Assembly (NCBI RefSeq): GCF_031755915.1
Contig: NC_083379.1
Coordinates: 15,733,501-15,797,500 of the forward strand
Origin: Ziziphus jujuba
Taxonomy: Eukaryota; Streptophyta; Magnoliopsida; Rosales; Rhamnaceae
Direction of reading: 5' to 3'
Length of the DNA stretch: 64,000 bases
The notes under the pieces were generated by a model. It saw only the letters and a list, made by a program, of their open reading frames with translations. It did not search any database and had not been told where the DNA came from. Every line of letters begins with the position of its first letter. Position 1 is the stretch's first letter. Positions 1-13,700 of the stretch are shown here, in pieces. Position numbers and translations under genes: made by a program.

Positions 1-299
1 ACTGTTACTGATGTGTGCTTTTGAGAAGGTCACAGAGGGTTCAAAGATTCATTATATCTGATGACTATTAAGTTTATTCGCAAAAACATAACATAGATTT
101 GCTATAAGTGATGAGTTGTAACCAATCACTTATTAGGAAGTCATAAGTAATTTAATGGCGATCTTTTAGTTAGATGCAATAAAAGATGATATAACATTTA
201 TGATATCAAATGATGTGTAAGTTTTTAGTTTAGTAACCTAAAGGTAGCAAACCTATTAGGTACAAATGGATCTATAAGATCAAGAGAGATATTAATAAT

Positions 300-1560
300 C
301 AAATGGACAAGTATAATCTGGACTTGTTACCGAAAGGTTTAACTAGAAAGAGGAAATCAGCTATAAAGAACTGTTCTCTCATATACCCATAAGGGATTAT
401 TTTAAAATCATTAAGATAATTGTGGCTAATTATGATTTGGATTTGCAATATATGGATATCAGAATTGCTTTCTTAAATGGAATTTCATATTCGAATGTGT
501 ATATATATGGTCCAACCAGTTGGCTTCCAAGCAGTGGGGAATGAGATTTTATTTTATAAACTTAAGAGATCTATTTATGGTTTTTAGTAAGTCTTAGAGT
601 AGTGGTATTTCAATTCTGATGAAATTGTCATCTAAAATAGTTTTAAGGAGAATATTGTTAATTTGTGCATATGTTTATGGGTCAGTGTGAGCAATTTAAT
701 ATTTATAGTATTGCACGTTGAAGACATACTGTTGGCTTTCATTAATACTGACCTATTGATTGAGACAAAACTATGGTTGTGTAGCTATTTTGATATAAAG
801 GATCTTTAAGAGATTTCATTTGTACTTGAAACAAAGATTCTTCGAGATAAGGTTAATTGTGTATTGTAGTTGTTTTAGTTAGAGCATTGTTGATAGAATT
901 GTGCATAGATGTAATTGCACAATATCTCCTCATATGGTATCAATGATAAGCTCTTCAGGAATTTGTATCCCAAGAATGAAAGAGTGATAAAAGGGGCAAT
1001 AATAATAGTCTAGTATTCTTTCGCATTTAGCAATTTGTTGTTCACTCAAAATTACATACCATCAGATATTGTTTATACTATGGGTGTGTTTTGTTAAATA
1101 CTTGAGTAGTCCCAATTATGTGTACTATGAAACAGCTATCTTTGTTTTGAAATTAATGCACCACTATTTTAATGCTATGCGATTTTGCGAGCTAATTATG
1201 ATGGCTATATATAGATGATTTAAAAGTCTAACATTAGAAATGTTATATATTATGGTTGTAGAAGTTGTTTCATGAATTAGTGTTGGACAAATACTTACAA
1301 CTTTTTTGATTGTTAAGGCAGAGTTATGGGGCATGGTTTGAGACTATGATACATGCTTTTGGGTGCATTTTTGTTAGATGGCTAAGAATGTTATTTTATG
1401 GTAATTCTATAGCTGTATTATTTGTTGAGAGTCTCATTTTATTGTGTACACGCTTGTTATAACATGATGACAGACCCACTAACAAATATTAGCTTATAAA
1501 CCTATTTAAGAAGCATGTGTCCTTGTATGGGATTGTAGAGCAATTGAGACTACTATAGCT
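300..1560 (+). mobile_element. Degenerate Ty1-copia retrotransposon, RT and RNase H part
   Basis: Frame-shifted remnant of a copia polyprotein. Near 435-480 the DNA reads MDIRIAFLNG, which matches the copia reverse-transcriptase block MDVKTAFLNG. Near 560-620 it reads like KSIYGLKQASRQWY. Around 690-840 one frame gives IVLHVEDILLAF followed by a KDL..FVLETKILRDK stretch, the counterpart of the YVDDILLA active-site block, with the first catalytic Asp changed to Glu. The part from about 1020 to 1530 resembles the C-terminal RT/RNase H region ending near a DPLT-like motif (about 1465). Stops and frameshifts throughout make it non-functional. No gag, no integrase and no clear LTR pair are visible in the window. 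Confidence 0.75.
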
Positions 1561-3330
1561 TAATAAAAGTTTTGTAATCTCCAATGTCCATGTTGTATGT
1601 TGTATATGATAAGTATTGCCTTGTAAGCAATATATCTATGTATGTGGATTATTATTTATATATATAATATGTTTATTACATATATTGTAGCTTCTTAGGC
1701 TAGTAGGCTCTATTTGATACTTTAGTCTCTATGTATATATGTACATTGAGTATGTTGTTGTATTCTGTCGATATACAACGTACTTGAATGAAATGTTATT
1801 GTGCATTGAGAGATTGAACGTGATAAGGTAAATCTCTATTATACAGACTGAGTTTATGGCATGCAAAGTGTTCAGTTGAAATGATATATAGTTTTTGCAG
1901 ATTTACTGAGAAAATCTCTACTACCAAATCTAGTATATTGTTGTGCTCTATCGACATGCTATATACTTAGATGAAATAATATTTCGATTTGAAAGATTTT
2001 GTAATAAGTGAGTTTGTTGTTGTTTGAGATGATTTATAAGTGGAAAATTGTTAGATATTTTATGTGGATTTGTCATAATCATGTGACTTATTTACAGGAT
2101 TTGGTTATGCTAATAACGGGATTGACTCATTTATTGATCTTTTTTAGTAGAACTTTTGGCACATATGTTTTGTAATATTTCAGTTGACCCATTAGACTGA
2201 AAGATTTATTCTTTTTAAAATCTCAATCAGCTTATTCTTTATTTTTATTATTATGTATTTATTATTCATTGTATATTATAATATTATTATTTTATATATA
2301 TATATATATATGAATATATATAGAAAAATTGGAAAATAAGTTATTATAGAGAGTTAGTATGATATATACGATAATTAAAATTAGAGCTTAAGATGTTTAT
2401 CCATATCTTCTTGGTGAAAATCTAAGAAAAAAATGTTAGAGATGTGTGTGCCTATTAAACATTATTTTAGTCTTTTGTTATTTATTTTGCAGGTTAATAA
2501 ATTTTATAATTATTTAATCGCTACGCATGAAATGTTAATATGTCAAATACCATATATATACATAAATATATATATATATATATATATATAGAAAAATTTC
2601 AAATTTACACTGCAATTGATATATGTTTAATTTATTTATTTTATAATAGCACTAATAAAATATCATTAAAAGATTTGAAGTTGTGGTTGTGCCAACAACT
2701 TTAAAGAAATAAAATCAAAAGGATTAACATAAAGTTGCCACTTTTCGTACCGCAACTTTACTCACCAATTGACCCTACGTATTAAGAACAACATATTCTT
2801 TCTCAAAAAAACCAAAAATATAATGATAAAGTAGCCACGTTCACGATGTGGCATCATTCTACATGCTTTTTGATAACGGCATGCCGCGTGCAGTCCTTAT
2901 TAGATAATTATAGGACATTTTGGTTCGAGTTCAGACCAAAAAATTGAAAAATGTGAGGGTTGATATGCAATTTTATTTTATTTTACCCTCTTCTGCATTT
3001 TGGCGGCAATCGTGACCAGGAACAAAACGAGTCGATTAATTAATTAAATTTTTCTGCCACGTCATCATGTGGTTTCTGTCCGTAAAAACGACGTTGACTT
3101 AACGTAAAAAAAGAAAAAAAAACTCAAAACTTTAATGTTCAAGATCTCGGAAGATTTTTTTTTTTTTCTTTTTTTTTGTAGGGTGTTGTAAGCAAATTCA
3201 AAGGCTGTGATTTGTCGGTGAGAATGATTAATCTGCATAACGGGTGACTGTAGCAACTAGTCCCAGTGAAAAGTAATATAGAAAATATAAAAAGTGCCTT
3301 ATGTGGTTGCACTTCTAACATTGCGCCAGC
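1561..3330. other. AT-rich intergenic DNA with microsatellites
   Basis: No gene recognised. Two loosely similar segments about 190 bp apart (near 1750 and 1940, both with a GTTGT..TCTRTCGA core) may be LTR or downstream copia debris. (TA)n runs lie at about 2297-2312 and 2560-2591. From about 2690 to 3070 the DNA is less AT-rich and is probably the distal promoter of the glyoxalase gene. Confidence 0.5.
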
Positions 3331-3982
3331 TTTCATTCTAGGGCGTTCCGGACTCACTCTCTCACTCTCTCTGGTAAGCTCTCTCAATTTGAAGCTTTTT
3401 GTGGTTTTGATTTTGAGAAATAAAATTATATTGTGTATCAATCATCTGGCTTTGCGTTAACCATTTTTTCGCCTTTGTTTGTGATCAGACCTGAACTGTA
3501 AATGTTCTTTTTTTTTTTCTTTTTTCTTTTTTTTTTTTTCCTTTTTGAATTTCGCTTTCAATTTTAAAAGATTGTGATAAGCATTTCGAAATTTTGATTC
3601 TGTTGAGCTGTTTACTTGGTGATTATTGATAAAAGGTTTTATTGATTCATGCGGCAAAATAGCAATTGATCTTATTCAATGGAAGGGAATTAGACAATGA
3701 AATGTGGCGTTTTGTTGCTCATACGACATTTTAGTTTTACATATGTGAATATACGTACGACACCGAACGGTCTTATGTATGTACAACGATCATAAGCTTT
3801 GTTAATTTGTTTTCCCAGAATCGTTCGGAAAATGAGTTCTTTGTATTTTTTTTTTTATATGATTTTTTATTTCGGTTTTTGTCTTTAATTATACATGTAA
3901 AAAAGAATTAGAGAATAAAAGGTTGTGGATTGTGTCTAAATTAGGACATATTTTGAACAGAATATTACAGCACTAGTTCAAC
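3331..3982 (+). promoter_or_regulatory. Probable 5' leader of the glyoxalase I gene with a leader intron
   Basis: A CT-rich leader at about 3352-3372 ends in CTCTCTCTG followed by GTAAGCTCTC, a good donor site. The next good acceptor is TATTACAG at about 3970, twelve bases before the start codon, so an intron of roughly 600 bp in the 5' UTR is likely. No clear TATA box was identified. Inference from splice-site appearance only. Confidence 0.45.
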
Positions 3983-6696
3983 ATGGCTGAGGCCTCCGCA
4001 CCGGCTACTCTCACCCCTGAGTTGTTGGAATGGCCTAAGAAAGATAACCGCCGCTTCCTTCATGTTGTGTATCGTGTCGGTGATCTTGATCGAACTATCA
4101 AGTATGGATTTCTACCACATAAATTATTCTTTTTGCGCAAATAATTGACAGTTTCCTATGGATTTTGTTTCTTATTCTTTTTCTTTCTCTACTTTCAGGT
4201 TTTATACCGAAGCTCTTGGGATGAAGCTCTTGAGGAAAAGGGACGTTCCAGAGGAGAAATACTCAAATGCCTTTCTTGGGTTTGGCCCTGAAGAATCTCA
4301 CTTTGTTGTGGAGTTAACATACAGTATGCTGCTCCTTTTTATCTCGAACTTCGTATATATATGTTTATATATATATATATATATATATACTGTTAAAAAT
4401 CTAGTTATTTATTTATTTATTTTTATTCAAATATTTGAACATACTCTTTTATGTTTGTAGTTTTGTTTTATAATCCATTAAGCATTTCGGAGGGAATAGA
4501 CCACAGTTCTAATTTCTTGGTGAATCTTATAATAATTAATAAGCGCAATCTTATTTAATAATTAATAAGCGCTTCGCTAATCATTATTTAAAGTTTTAAG
4601 TTATCTAGACAGTGAATAAACTATGCTTTTTCATTAGGACATGATTGATAAATGCAGAATAGTGAAAGGAAGGAAAAGAATTAGCCCACTTAGCTATTTA
4701 ACCCTCCCCCCCCCCCCCAAAAAAAAAAGAAAAAATTGAGCCCACTTGAGCTATTTAACTTTTTTCAAATTGATTTTTGGACTTGGTTTCCCCTTCTGTC
4801 CTCACTTTTGTCTCGTCTTGATAAAGAAACTGCTGCTGTATTCTTTTTCTAATGTGGGGGTGGGAAAACAGATGACTTTCATAAACTGGTGATAAATTTA
4901 TGATGATGAAGTAAGACTTTTCTTCCCCTTGAGAAACCATTGAGGTTGACTTGTCATTCTTTGCTAAGAACTTAAAATAATTACCAGAGGTGAAAGGCAT
5001 AGGCTTGTGGATGCTCAGGTTTTGAAAAGTCTTGATTTCTCATAAAATATTCTTATTCTGATTCACAGATTATGGGGTTAGTTCATATGATATTGGGACT
5101 GGCTTTGGGCATTTTGCTATTGCAACTCCAGATGTAAGTCTCGTTTTTTTCTAAGAAAGTTTAAAAGCACTCTGTTCTCATCATGGTAACCTATTGAATT
5201 ATGATTCCTGGTGAATTCCTAGGTGTACAAACTGGTTGAACAAATTCGGGCCAAGGGCGGTAATGTCACCAGGGAGCCTGGACCTGTTAAAGGGGGGTCA
5301 ACTGTTATTGCCTTTGTGAAGGACCCCGATGGTTACATTTTTGAGCTTATTCAACGGGAATCAACTCCGGAGCCACTTTGTCAAGTAATGCTGCGCGTAG
5401 GCGATTTGGAACGCTCTATCAAGTTCTATGAAAAGGTGAGTAGGCTAATTTTATTTTTTCCAGTGAATTGTCTCCAATTATTCTCCAAAAGAAGTTGATA
5501 ATAGCGACCTTGTTCACAGGATTTGAAGTAGTTACTAAATTTGACTAAGTGGATTTGTTGATTCTGGAACAAAACCTATTACTTTTGAACTATTAGTTTA
5601 GTGCTTCTTAAGTTATGTACAAAATGGATTTTCAGCACCAGCTAGTTGCTTTCATTTTGAAGAGATACTATAACAATGTGATTCGCAATGTCAATCCATA
5701 AACTATTTTATAGATGCAGACAATTCAAGGAGTCTGAGGTTTAAGTATTTCTTTGCTTTTTTAATTTAATATAAACAAGGGCACCGACTGACTTCTTCAC
5801 TTTCCATTTCTGCAGGCCTTAGGGTTGAGAGTGGTAAAGAGAACTGACAGGCCTGAATACAAGGTGCTTTACATAATTAAAAATGTCATGTTTACATTCC
5901 ATCCCTATGTCGACCCTTTCTAATTTCTCCCATATTTTGTTGCATGCGATTCACAGTATACCATTGCCATGCTGGGGTATGACGAAGAAGAGAAGACAAC
6001 TGTTCTGGAGCTGACTTATAATTATGGTGTGACTGAATATACCAAGGGAAATGCATATGCACAGGTCATTATATTTTTTTCCCTACCTTCCATGTTGAAA
6101 TCTTAGCCTTATTCTTCCTCAATTCAGGATTAACTTGATTGTTTTTCGTATCAACACCAGATTGCCATTGGTACTGATGATGTATACAAAAGTGCTGAGG
6201 TAGTGAATGTGGTTACACAAGAGCTTGGAGGAAAGATAACTCGACAACCAGGTCCAATTCCTGGTCTCAACACCAAGATTACTTCTTTTCTTGATCCAGA
6301 TGGATGGAAAACTGTGAGTTTTCATCATAATTTTTGGTGTTTAACGTTCTTTTATGTATTTGACTCTGGAAGCAATGCTGAGTAGACTGGGTAAAACATT
6401 ATATGATTACTATTTCTCATTTTAGCACCTCACCAGGTTTGATTAATTGTAGAACTGCTGTTTAGCCTGAACTTGTACACCATTTATAGGAGGAATGAAT
6501 TTCTCAACCTTATTTTTATGGCATATTCATTTCAAGGTTTAATTGGATTAAAAAGATGGAAGAATCGGAAAATCATTTTTAAAATAAACTTGTTTTACTT
6601 ATGTATTCTATCTACGTCCAGCTCATGTCAGCATTCATTGTTGTGCTCTTGTAGGTCTTGGTTGACAACAAAGATTTCCTCAAGGAACTGCAGTGA
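3983..6696 (+). CDS. GLX1: Lactoylglutathione lyase (glyoxalase I), two-domain plant form
   Basis: Isomerises the hemithioacetal of methylglyoxal and glutathione to S-lactoylglutathione in the cytosol. Eight GT-AG exons: 3983-4101, 4199-4323, 5069-5133, 5223-5435, 5816-5863, 5957-6064, 6161-6313 and 6655-6696, joining in frame to 290 residues, the usual length for the cytosolic plant enzyme. It begins [10 protein letters not shown] and ends KDFLKEL Q-stop; no transit peptide is apparent. Two VOC/glyoxalase domains are seen, about 25-150 and 155-280. In domain 1 the metal ligands H27, E78, H96 and E144 are present ([28 protein letters not shown]). In domain 2 the equivalent positions are Q157, E208, Q226 and V278, so only domain 1 should hold metal, as in Arabidopsis GLX1 (At1g11840). 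Intron 2 carries a poly-C/poly-A tract at about 4705-4730. Recognition is by family sequence; exon borders are by eye. Confidence 0.95.
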
Positions 6697-8521
6697 GGAA
6701 AAAGTGAATGCTCAAGAGCCTGGATGCATAGAGGACCTACTCTTTTATCTTGTATGAATAAATGTTTAGTAGTTTCAAAGCAACTGGGATTGACTGTTTT
6801 AATATGAATGCTTCTATGTTTTTCTATATATGCTCCTATGATGGGCACCTATCTGTGTAGTATTTACTGGTATGGTATTGATATGAGGTGCAGTTCTTTG
6901 TTCGATCTGTTATGGAACATGACGTGGTTGACGAATCATGGTGTGCATAGTTTGAAAGGTTCGACTTATGGTCTTTACTTCTTGAGAGTTCATGGGCATT
7001 ATAAGGTAACTTATGAAAAGGGTATGAACTGAAACATGCATGCATACATAGTGTGTGTGTGTGTGTGTGTGTATACACACAGAGGGTGAGATTACGGTGT
7101 GGATTGTTTTATGCAGGCTGCATCAAAATCGACATTTTTTTAAAAAAAGCATCGGCTTTAATGTTATGTACACAGGATTAGGTGTTTTTTTTTTTTTTTT
7201 TTTAAATGTCGGTTTTGGTATGGTCCGTCCGCATGGACTATCTTTTATATATATATATATATATATTTATATGTATATATTGGTTTTTTTTTCTTTTGGA
7301 TAAATATAATTCATAAAGCACATCACAATGATTAGTGGAGTTCTAAGACAATATGATCAACGAAGTTAGTAAACAATGGGGGTTTGCAAATAATCAAAAT
7401 AGTAAACAAACGACACTATTTTGGAAAAGACAATAGCTGCTGTGGCGGAGTAGACATCTATAAATGATTATGGTTCGGACTCCGCACCTAATGTTTGGCC
7501 AAAATATTGAAAAACCCTAGTAAACAGTCAAAGTAGCGACTTTGTTTTTCAATGGGTCCACCGTCTAGTATCAGGAAAAATTCGTTAAATTCAACGAGTT
7601 TATATGGCCGGTCCACAAAATGATGTCAATTTGGTATGTGAAATCTGATTAGTAAAAATGTTTATTCATCACCACCACCGGTAATGTATGGTGTATAGTA
7701 TTCATGTGGTTGACGTAGCTAATCGAATTGTCCCCCAAATCAGCCTCATCTCCCAAATAGCCTATAGACGAAAAGGAGAGTTTACTTTTTTTTTCTTTTT
7801 TCTTTCTTTTTTTTTTACTTTTTTTTTTTAATAAATTTTCGTAACGAATATATATATATATATATATATTTTATCATCTTGAAGTTTTTTTTATGCACGT
7901 GGACAATGTCTCCACATTCAGCTCATATATATATATATATATATAACTCAACCATAAAATCTAACAGTTCATGATTTTGACCCCAAAAAACAAAAAAAAA
8001 AAAAAAAAAAAAGAAAGGAGAAGGAGAAGAAGAAAGAAAGAAGTGGGTAAGATTGGCTTGAGCATGCTGTCGGTTTTCATTTTCTAAAGTATGAAATGCC
8101 ATATTTGTTCAACATTGACACTTTCAGAGGATCTGTCTCCATGCTAGAAAAACCCTAGTAAACAGTCTTTGCAGGCATAAGAAATCATCATGCCTCCAAT
8201 GGTGAAACTATTCCAATGTAGGGATACAAAATCCCAAGAACCCTATCAAAAGTAAGCTTGCTTGTCCTGTTATGTCAAAGTCATAACATTTCCAAACACC
8301 TAACCCCCTTACACCAATAAAAAGAATGATCAACATTCAAAACTGATAACAACACTAACGCTTTTTCAAGGACATTTCTCCATTCTTCTAGTTCAAAGCT
8401 TTCCCCGCTCTTCCACCATCGGCCTCCACAACAACCATATGTTATTTACAATAATGAAGATTGAAACATCTTTTGTATGTTTGACAGTCCAGAATCAACA
8501 TGGAGGATAACTGCTATCCTT
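6697..8521. other. Intergenic region between convergent GLX1 and ADT1
   Basis: Holds the 3' UTR of the glyoxalase gene (to about 6800), a (TG)n run at 7051-7072, (TA)n runs at about 7244-7266, 7848-7871 and 7926-7944, and several poly-T and poly-A tracts (about 7180-7203, 7785-7830, 7990-8013). A 21-bp direct repeat brackets 7530-8146. From about 8200 it is the 3' UTR of the minus-strand dehydratase gene. No further gene was seen. Confidence 0.6.
7509..8167. repeat. 21-bp exact direct repeat bracketing a 617-bp segment
   Basis: The same 21 bases, with core ACCCTAGTAAACAGTC, occur at 7509-7529 and at 8147-8167. The enclosed segment is rich in microsatellites and homopolymers and has no recognisable terminal inverted repeats. 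Confidence 0.7.
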
Positions 8522-10746
8522 TTACAGAATTGTGTCTGTTGGATAGCAACCAAGCACGCGGAGAAATCTTGCAAATTCCTGCATAAGTAGAAAGTTGACA
8601 ATGAGAATCAGAAGCCTAGGTCCTCGACAATTATGCAGACTAGCTTCAGTGTTAAAAAGGTTGTGGGTAGGTCAATGACCACAAGGATGAAAAGCCTAGT
8701 GTAAGAGGTCTGTATGCACCACAAAATTAGACCTTTGGTGAAACTATTTTGAGAAGGAAATGAGATGTTATTTCTAGTTATGATCATATCAGTGATTACA
8801 AAATTAAAAAAAACATACTGTATCTCAAGCTCAACGAGGCTTTAAGTGCCTACAGACCATATAATGGACTGATCTTCATTTGAAAAATATACTAGATATT
8901 ATGTAGAATGCTTAGGTTAAGGGAAAAAGAAATGATAGTATTGCATTTTAACAATCATCAAACTATATAATGGACTGACCTGCAAATGCCCCAGAGCATA
9001 TTGAGCACGGGGTTCTGCCATTGAAGCCTCAAAATCAATATAAAAGAGGTAATCGAAATACCTGCCACAGAAAGTTACTTACTTCTATAGAACAGAGAAT
9101 CTATTCTTTTATGATACCCAACCAAAGAAAAAAAAAATTGCATATTTAAAGACAGCCCAAGAAAACTAATTCAGAATTATTGTTGTAACTTTTGATATGA
9201 CTCACTTCGCACTCCCTTCATTAGAATCATCAACCACTCTTAATGGCCGTTGTTTCTGTGGGCGACTCTCTATCTGAAAATGCTCCAAATATATTAGACA
9301 ATGACCAGAGCCTATTAACATGGTAACACAACTTCAACAATGAAACAAATCAAAAACTCTTGCATGAGTTTACCTTTGTCAGATTTATGTCCCTCAGAGC
9401 AAACACTGCCAATGCTTTGAATAGCATCCCAGGACCTTCCTCTAGAGTGAAAACAACGCTTGTCTAGGAACAAAAATTTTAGATATTAACTTACAGCACA
9501 TTACAAAAAAAATAATCAAAGTGAATAATTGAACAGAAAAAGTACCTTGTACTGCCTATCGGTTCCTGCAATTATAGGTTCTCTTGCGAGTATCAGAAAA
9601 CGAGTTATGTTATCATCATCGTCCTGGCAAGGGCAAGGTGGGGAAAATAAAATTAAGCTGCATCACTTGAAATTTACAATAGCAAACAAGAGACACGTTT
9701 TTTAAGGTAGCAATGAAAAGGTACAGGATTGTTGGATACAAGCATTAAGCACAAGTCTTAAATAACTGTCAGGGCAAAAAGGAAAGGTTATTAATGCTGT
9801 AAAAACATTCATTTATAGCACGTTACATAATTATGATATAGAATTTGTTCATTTTGCGTTACGTGTACGATGTACTAACATTGTTCTATATATCATATAA
9901 AGTTGCAGATGTTCTCCATATGCCAATGGAGTGAGCATGTCTGCAGCTTTGCAGGCATAATTGACATCAGCACGGTTCAATGACAGGTATCATTTTCACA
10001 CAAGGACAGATGCTTTTAAATTCTATACACACTATAAAAAAACCATAGCCATCCCTACCCCAACCCTGCAAAGATAAAACAAATAAGAACATCCAAGCTT
10101 GAATAGCTATACTCAAGAGTCAATAACGTTAAGTATTTGGATTTTTCTTTCACACACTTCCATTTGTTTTTCAAACTGAAGAGGTAAGGTAGGAAAGAGA
10201 GAGAGAGAGACAATGAGAGAGAGGAAAAAACACCCAAGGTTGTGTTTTAACAGAATCGATAATTTCCCAACTTTGTTTAACTTTTATGTACTCATAAGCA
10301 GTAGTTTCTGTAGTCTCATATGTTAGTCTCATTAAATGAGAAACAATGAGAACAAAACAATGTGCGTTATTTTCCGGTTTCATGTTCTCCATTGTGGAAA
10401 AATATATACTTAACACTAACTCAAAGTTTTACCATTAAATGTAGGTTTTTTAAAATAAATCCAGCGTGGAAGTTGTCCAAATTCAGAGTTTCAACACGTA
10501 ATATTTAGTCTGATGGTCAACAGAAATTTCTTAGCAGATGCCACGACAAAACCAATATCCTAACATGCTGACTGCAACAATAAATATACCACGACAAAAC
10601 CGTTAACTTGACATGCTGACTGCAATAATCAATTTTTCATATACTTCCAAAGATACAAGGTGAACTCTAAGCCAGAACAACTTCAAACACATTCATGGTT
10701 GTTACAAGCCTATGGAACCTCTAATTCAAATAAGTTTTGTACAAAA

Positions 10747-10778
<32 letters not shown>

Positions 10779-13700
10779 TTATTTAATTCACACAATATAT
10801 AACTGAGAAATTAAAACAATTTCAAAGAAAATTTTACCTGGATTTTCTCTGAAAGAATGTCAAGCCCATATATTTGTGCAGCTCGAGCGCTTGCAATAGC
10901 ACCAGTATCTCGTATTCCAGTTAAGGCCACCATCTGCACAAAATGTTGCTATCTTTATAATATATACACCCTTCAATGTCATTCACAGTGTAGTTCTTAC
11001 AAAACACAGAAACTTTAACACAATACCTGGGCAGCACCAGCAGTGTCATCAGCACTGATTCTGATGATGCCTAATTTGCTTAGCGTCACATCACATTGAG
11101 CAAGAGCCTGCAAGTGACAATATTAGCAGCAGAAGTTTTAGCTGCCTACAAAAAGTATACACATATGAGCTAGCATCAGCTAATTTTTAAAGATAAATTC
11201 TTTTAATACGTGTATGCATGTCTATTTCAACTTGGGTAACTAGCCTCATCAAAAAAATAAAAAAATGAAAAATGAAAAAAAGAGTTTTTAGACCTCTTAA
11301 TCCAAAAATCTTAACACTACAGTGTGGCATCAAATTAATTTTTTTTTTTTTCCTTATTTGCCCACCTTTAACCCCTCCCCCTTTTTTCGGACTAGTTTCA
11401 ATTTGGAAAGTACTAGAATATAAATTGCAATAAACAAGTTGAAGGTACAGCAATCAAGGCTTGTTAGGGAGAAGCACTATAGAGGTGCTCTATTAGAACA
11501 ACGAAAACTTGAGTAACGCTAGCGCCAATTTGCTCATGCACTCTCTTCATCACTCGCTTCATTCGGTGTTGCCACGTTCCAACTTCTCGTCACTCGCTTC
11601 ATTTTGTGTTGCCAGGTTTCAACTTTTCGTCACTTGCTTCTGAAAAGTACCCACTAAATCAATTCAAATAAAAGCCTATTACATCATATCAAATTACAAT
11701 GCTACCATTTAGCCAATTAAGTATAAAATGCAAATCATCCTGTGATAAATTTATCATGCACCAGTTTTTCTCTACAAAATACGTTCTTTTTACCTATGAG
11801 CAAACCAGAAACAGCATTTGTTCATTTTAATCTTTATTTTCTTTTCATCACCCACTATTAACATCTTTAACATTTTAGCAACATTGGTGCATGTCAAAGA
11901 TACATTTTTCTTTTATGTCCAGTAGTGGAAAGAATATATTTTGTAGAGAAAGAACTACAATTTTTGCAATGATGATAAACTTTATAAATGAATTGTTCAT
12001 ATTTTATACTTAAATTGGCTAAATAGAAATATTGTATATTGATATGAAAGAATAGGCTATTATTTGAACCGACTTCGCCGGTACTTTTCAAAAGCCAAAA
12101 GCTGAAACGCTGTAACACCAAATGAAGCGAGTGACGAAGAAAGTGCATAAGGGGTCAACGCTAGACAACTAACAGACCTTACCTTGAAGCATTTGCAAAT
12201 CAAAAATTTAATATGCTTCCATCATATATAAAATAAATCATATGGATTCTTTATTTCCTTTTTTAGTCAGTTGGGCTATAAAAGGTCAAGAATACTTTAA
12301 TTGAAAGAAAACTTTAAAGCCAGTCACAAACAGAATAAAATATTTTCATGTAACATTGATAATAACCAATTCCATATGTTGTGGTAATGCAACATATCAC
12401 TTATGTTCCTCTTCTACAAACTTGAAATCTAGAATAATAATGATAACTAACAATATCAACCTGAGGATGGCTGAAAACACGTTTTAGCTCTTCTTTTCTT
12501 ACACCAGGCAATCCCAATAGACAATGGTTCACTTGCATCTGCACCTCTCCAACTATGTGCAGCCTATGGCGAAGGAGCAAATCATAGTTACGGTGGATGC
12601 TTCCACCAACAGAATTCTCAATGGGAAGAACTGCTTTATCCACTAACCACAGTTCAACTGCCTGCAATTTAAAACTCAACTCAAATCAGAAGAACTAACA
12701 CATAACAATACAATGAATTTCATATGATATAATCCTGCGGACCTTGAATGCAGCTTCAAACTGGTCACATGGGACAGTTTCACACTTTGGATACGCTTTC
12801 AATGCAGCAGCTTCACTATATGCTCCTGGTAACCCCTATAGCAGGAAAAAAAGCAAACATAAGAATTACAAGAAAGCTACAACAAAGAGAACATCTCGTA
12901 TCAAACAATTTACCTGATAAGCTACTCGCACTTTTGAACCATCATTAGGAGAAGAAGAAAGATCAGTTGCAGTCAATGGTTCTGCAAATTATTTATTCTT
13001 GCCATGAGATTGAGCAACGAAATTGTATAAGGAGAAAAGAGAAATAATGGATTATTAGCAGGAAACAAATTAAAAGTGCATTTAGACAGTCAATAAAAAA
13101 CTATCATCATAAGAGTCAATCTACCACGTTGGACTGGGTCAGGACACACTTCCCATAAACTAAATTATCTGGTGTTATTTAATGATAAGGAATAACCAAA
13201 AAGGCTCTATTTTTTTATGGTGTGTCTCAATTTGAGCCTGTCATACTATCCCTATAGGTTTGTTGGGTCCTAAATTTAAGCAGCCACAGAAGGGTGTAAC
13301 TATGCTAATTTGACATGACTATCCAATTAGATTGTGATTTAAAATTGTATGTTTCATACATGGGCATTAAGTTCTAGGCTTTCCAAGAGAATCCCTTTTT
13401 TTGGGGGGTAAATAAAGGGGCTTTAAATTTGAAAGAGTGAGGGTCTTCTCTTTCTATCTATGTTAAACTTCTTACCCACAACTGCCAAAACAATGTAAAT
13501 CATTCTTTGTTTGTGATGCGTTCTATGTTGCAATTAATTTAATTTTCACTGACACCTAACCTCATAGTTTGAGTATAACTAAAGCAGATTACGAGAATTG
13601 TCAGATCATCACACGTTGACCCAACATCCCTTGTTCATCACACACATGCAATACACCACCATAACTAAGCTGATTTATAAGTGTACATCATCTATTGCAT

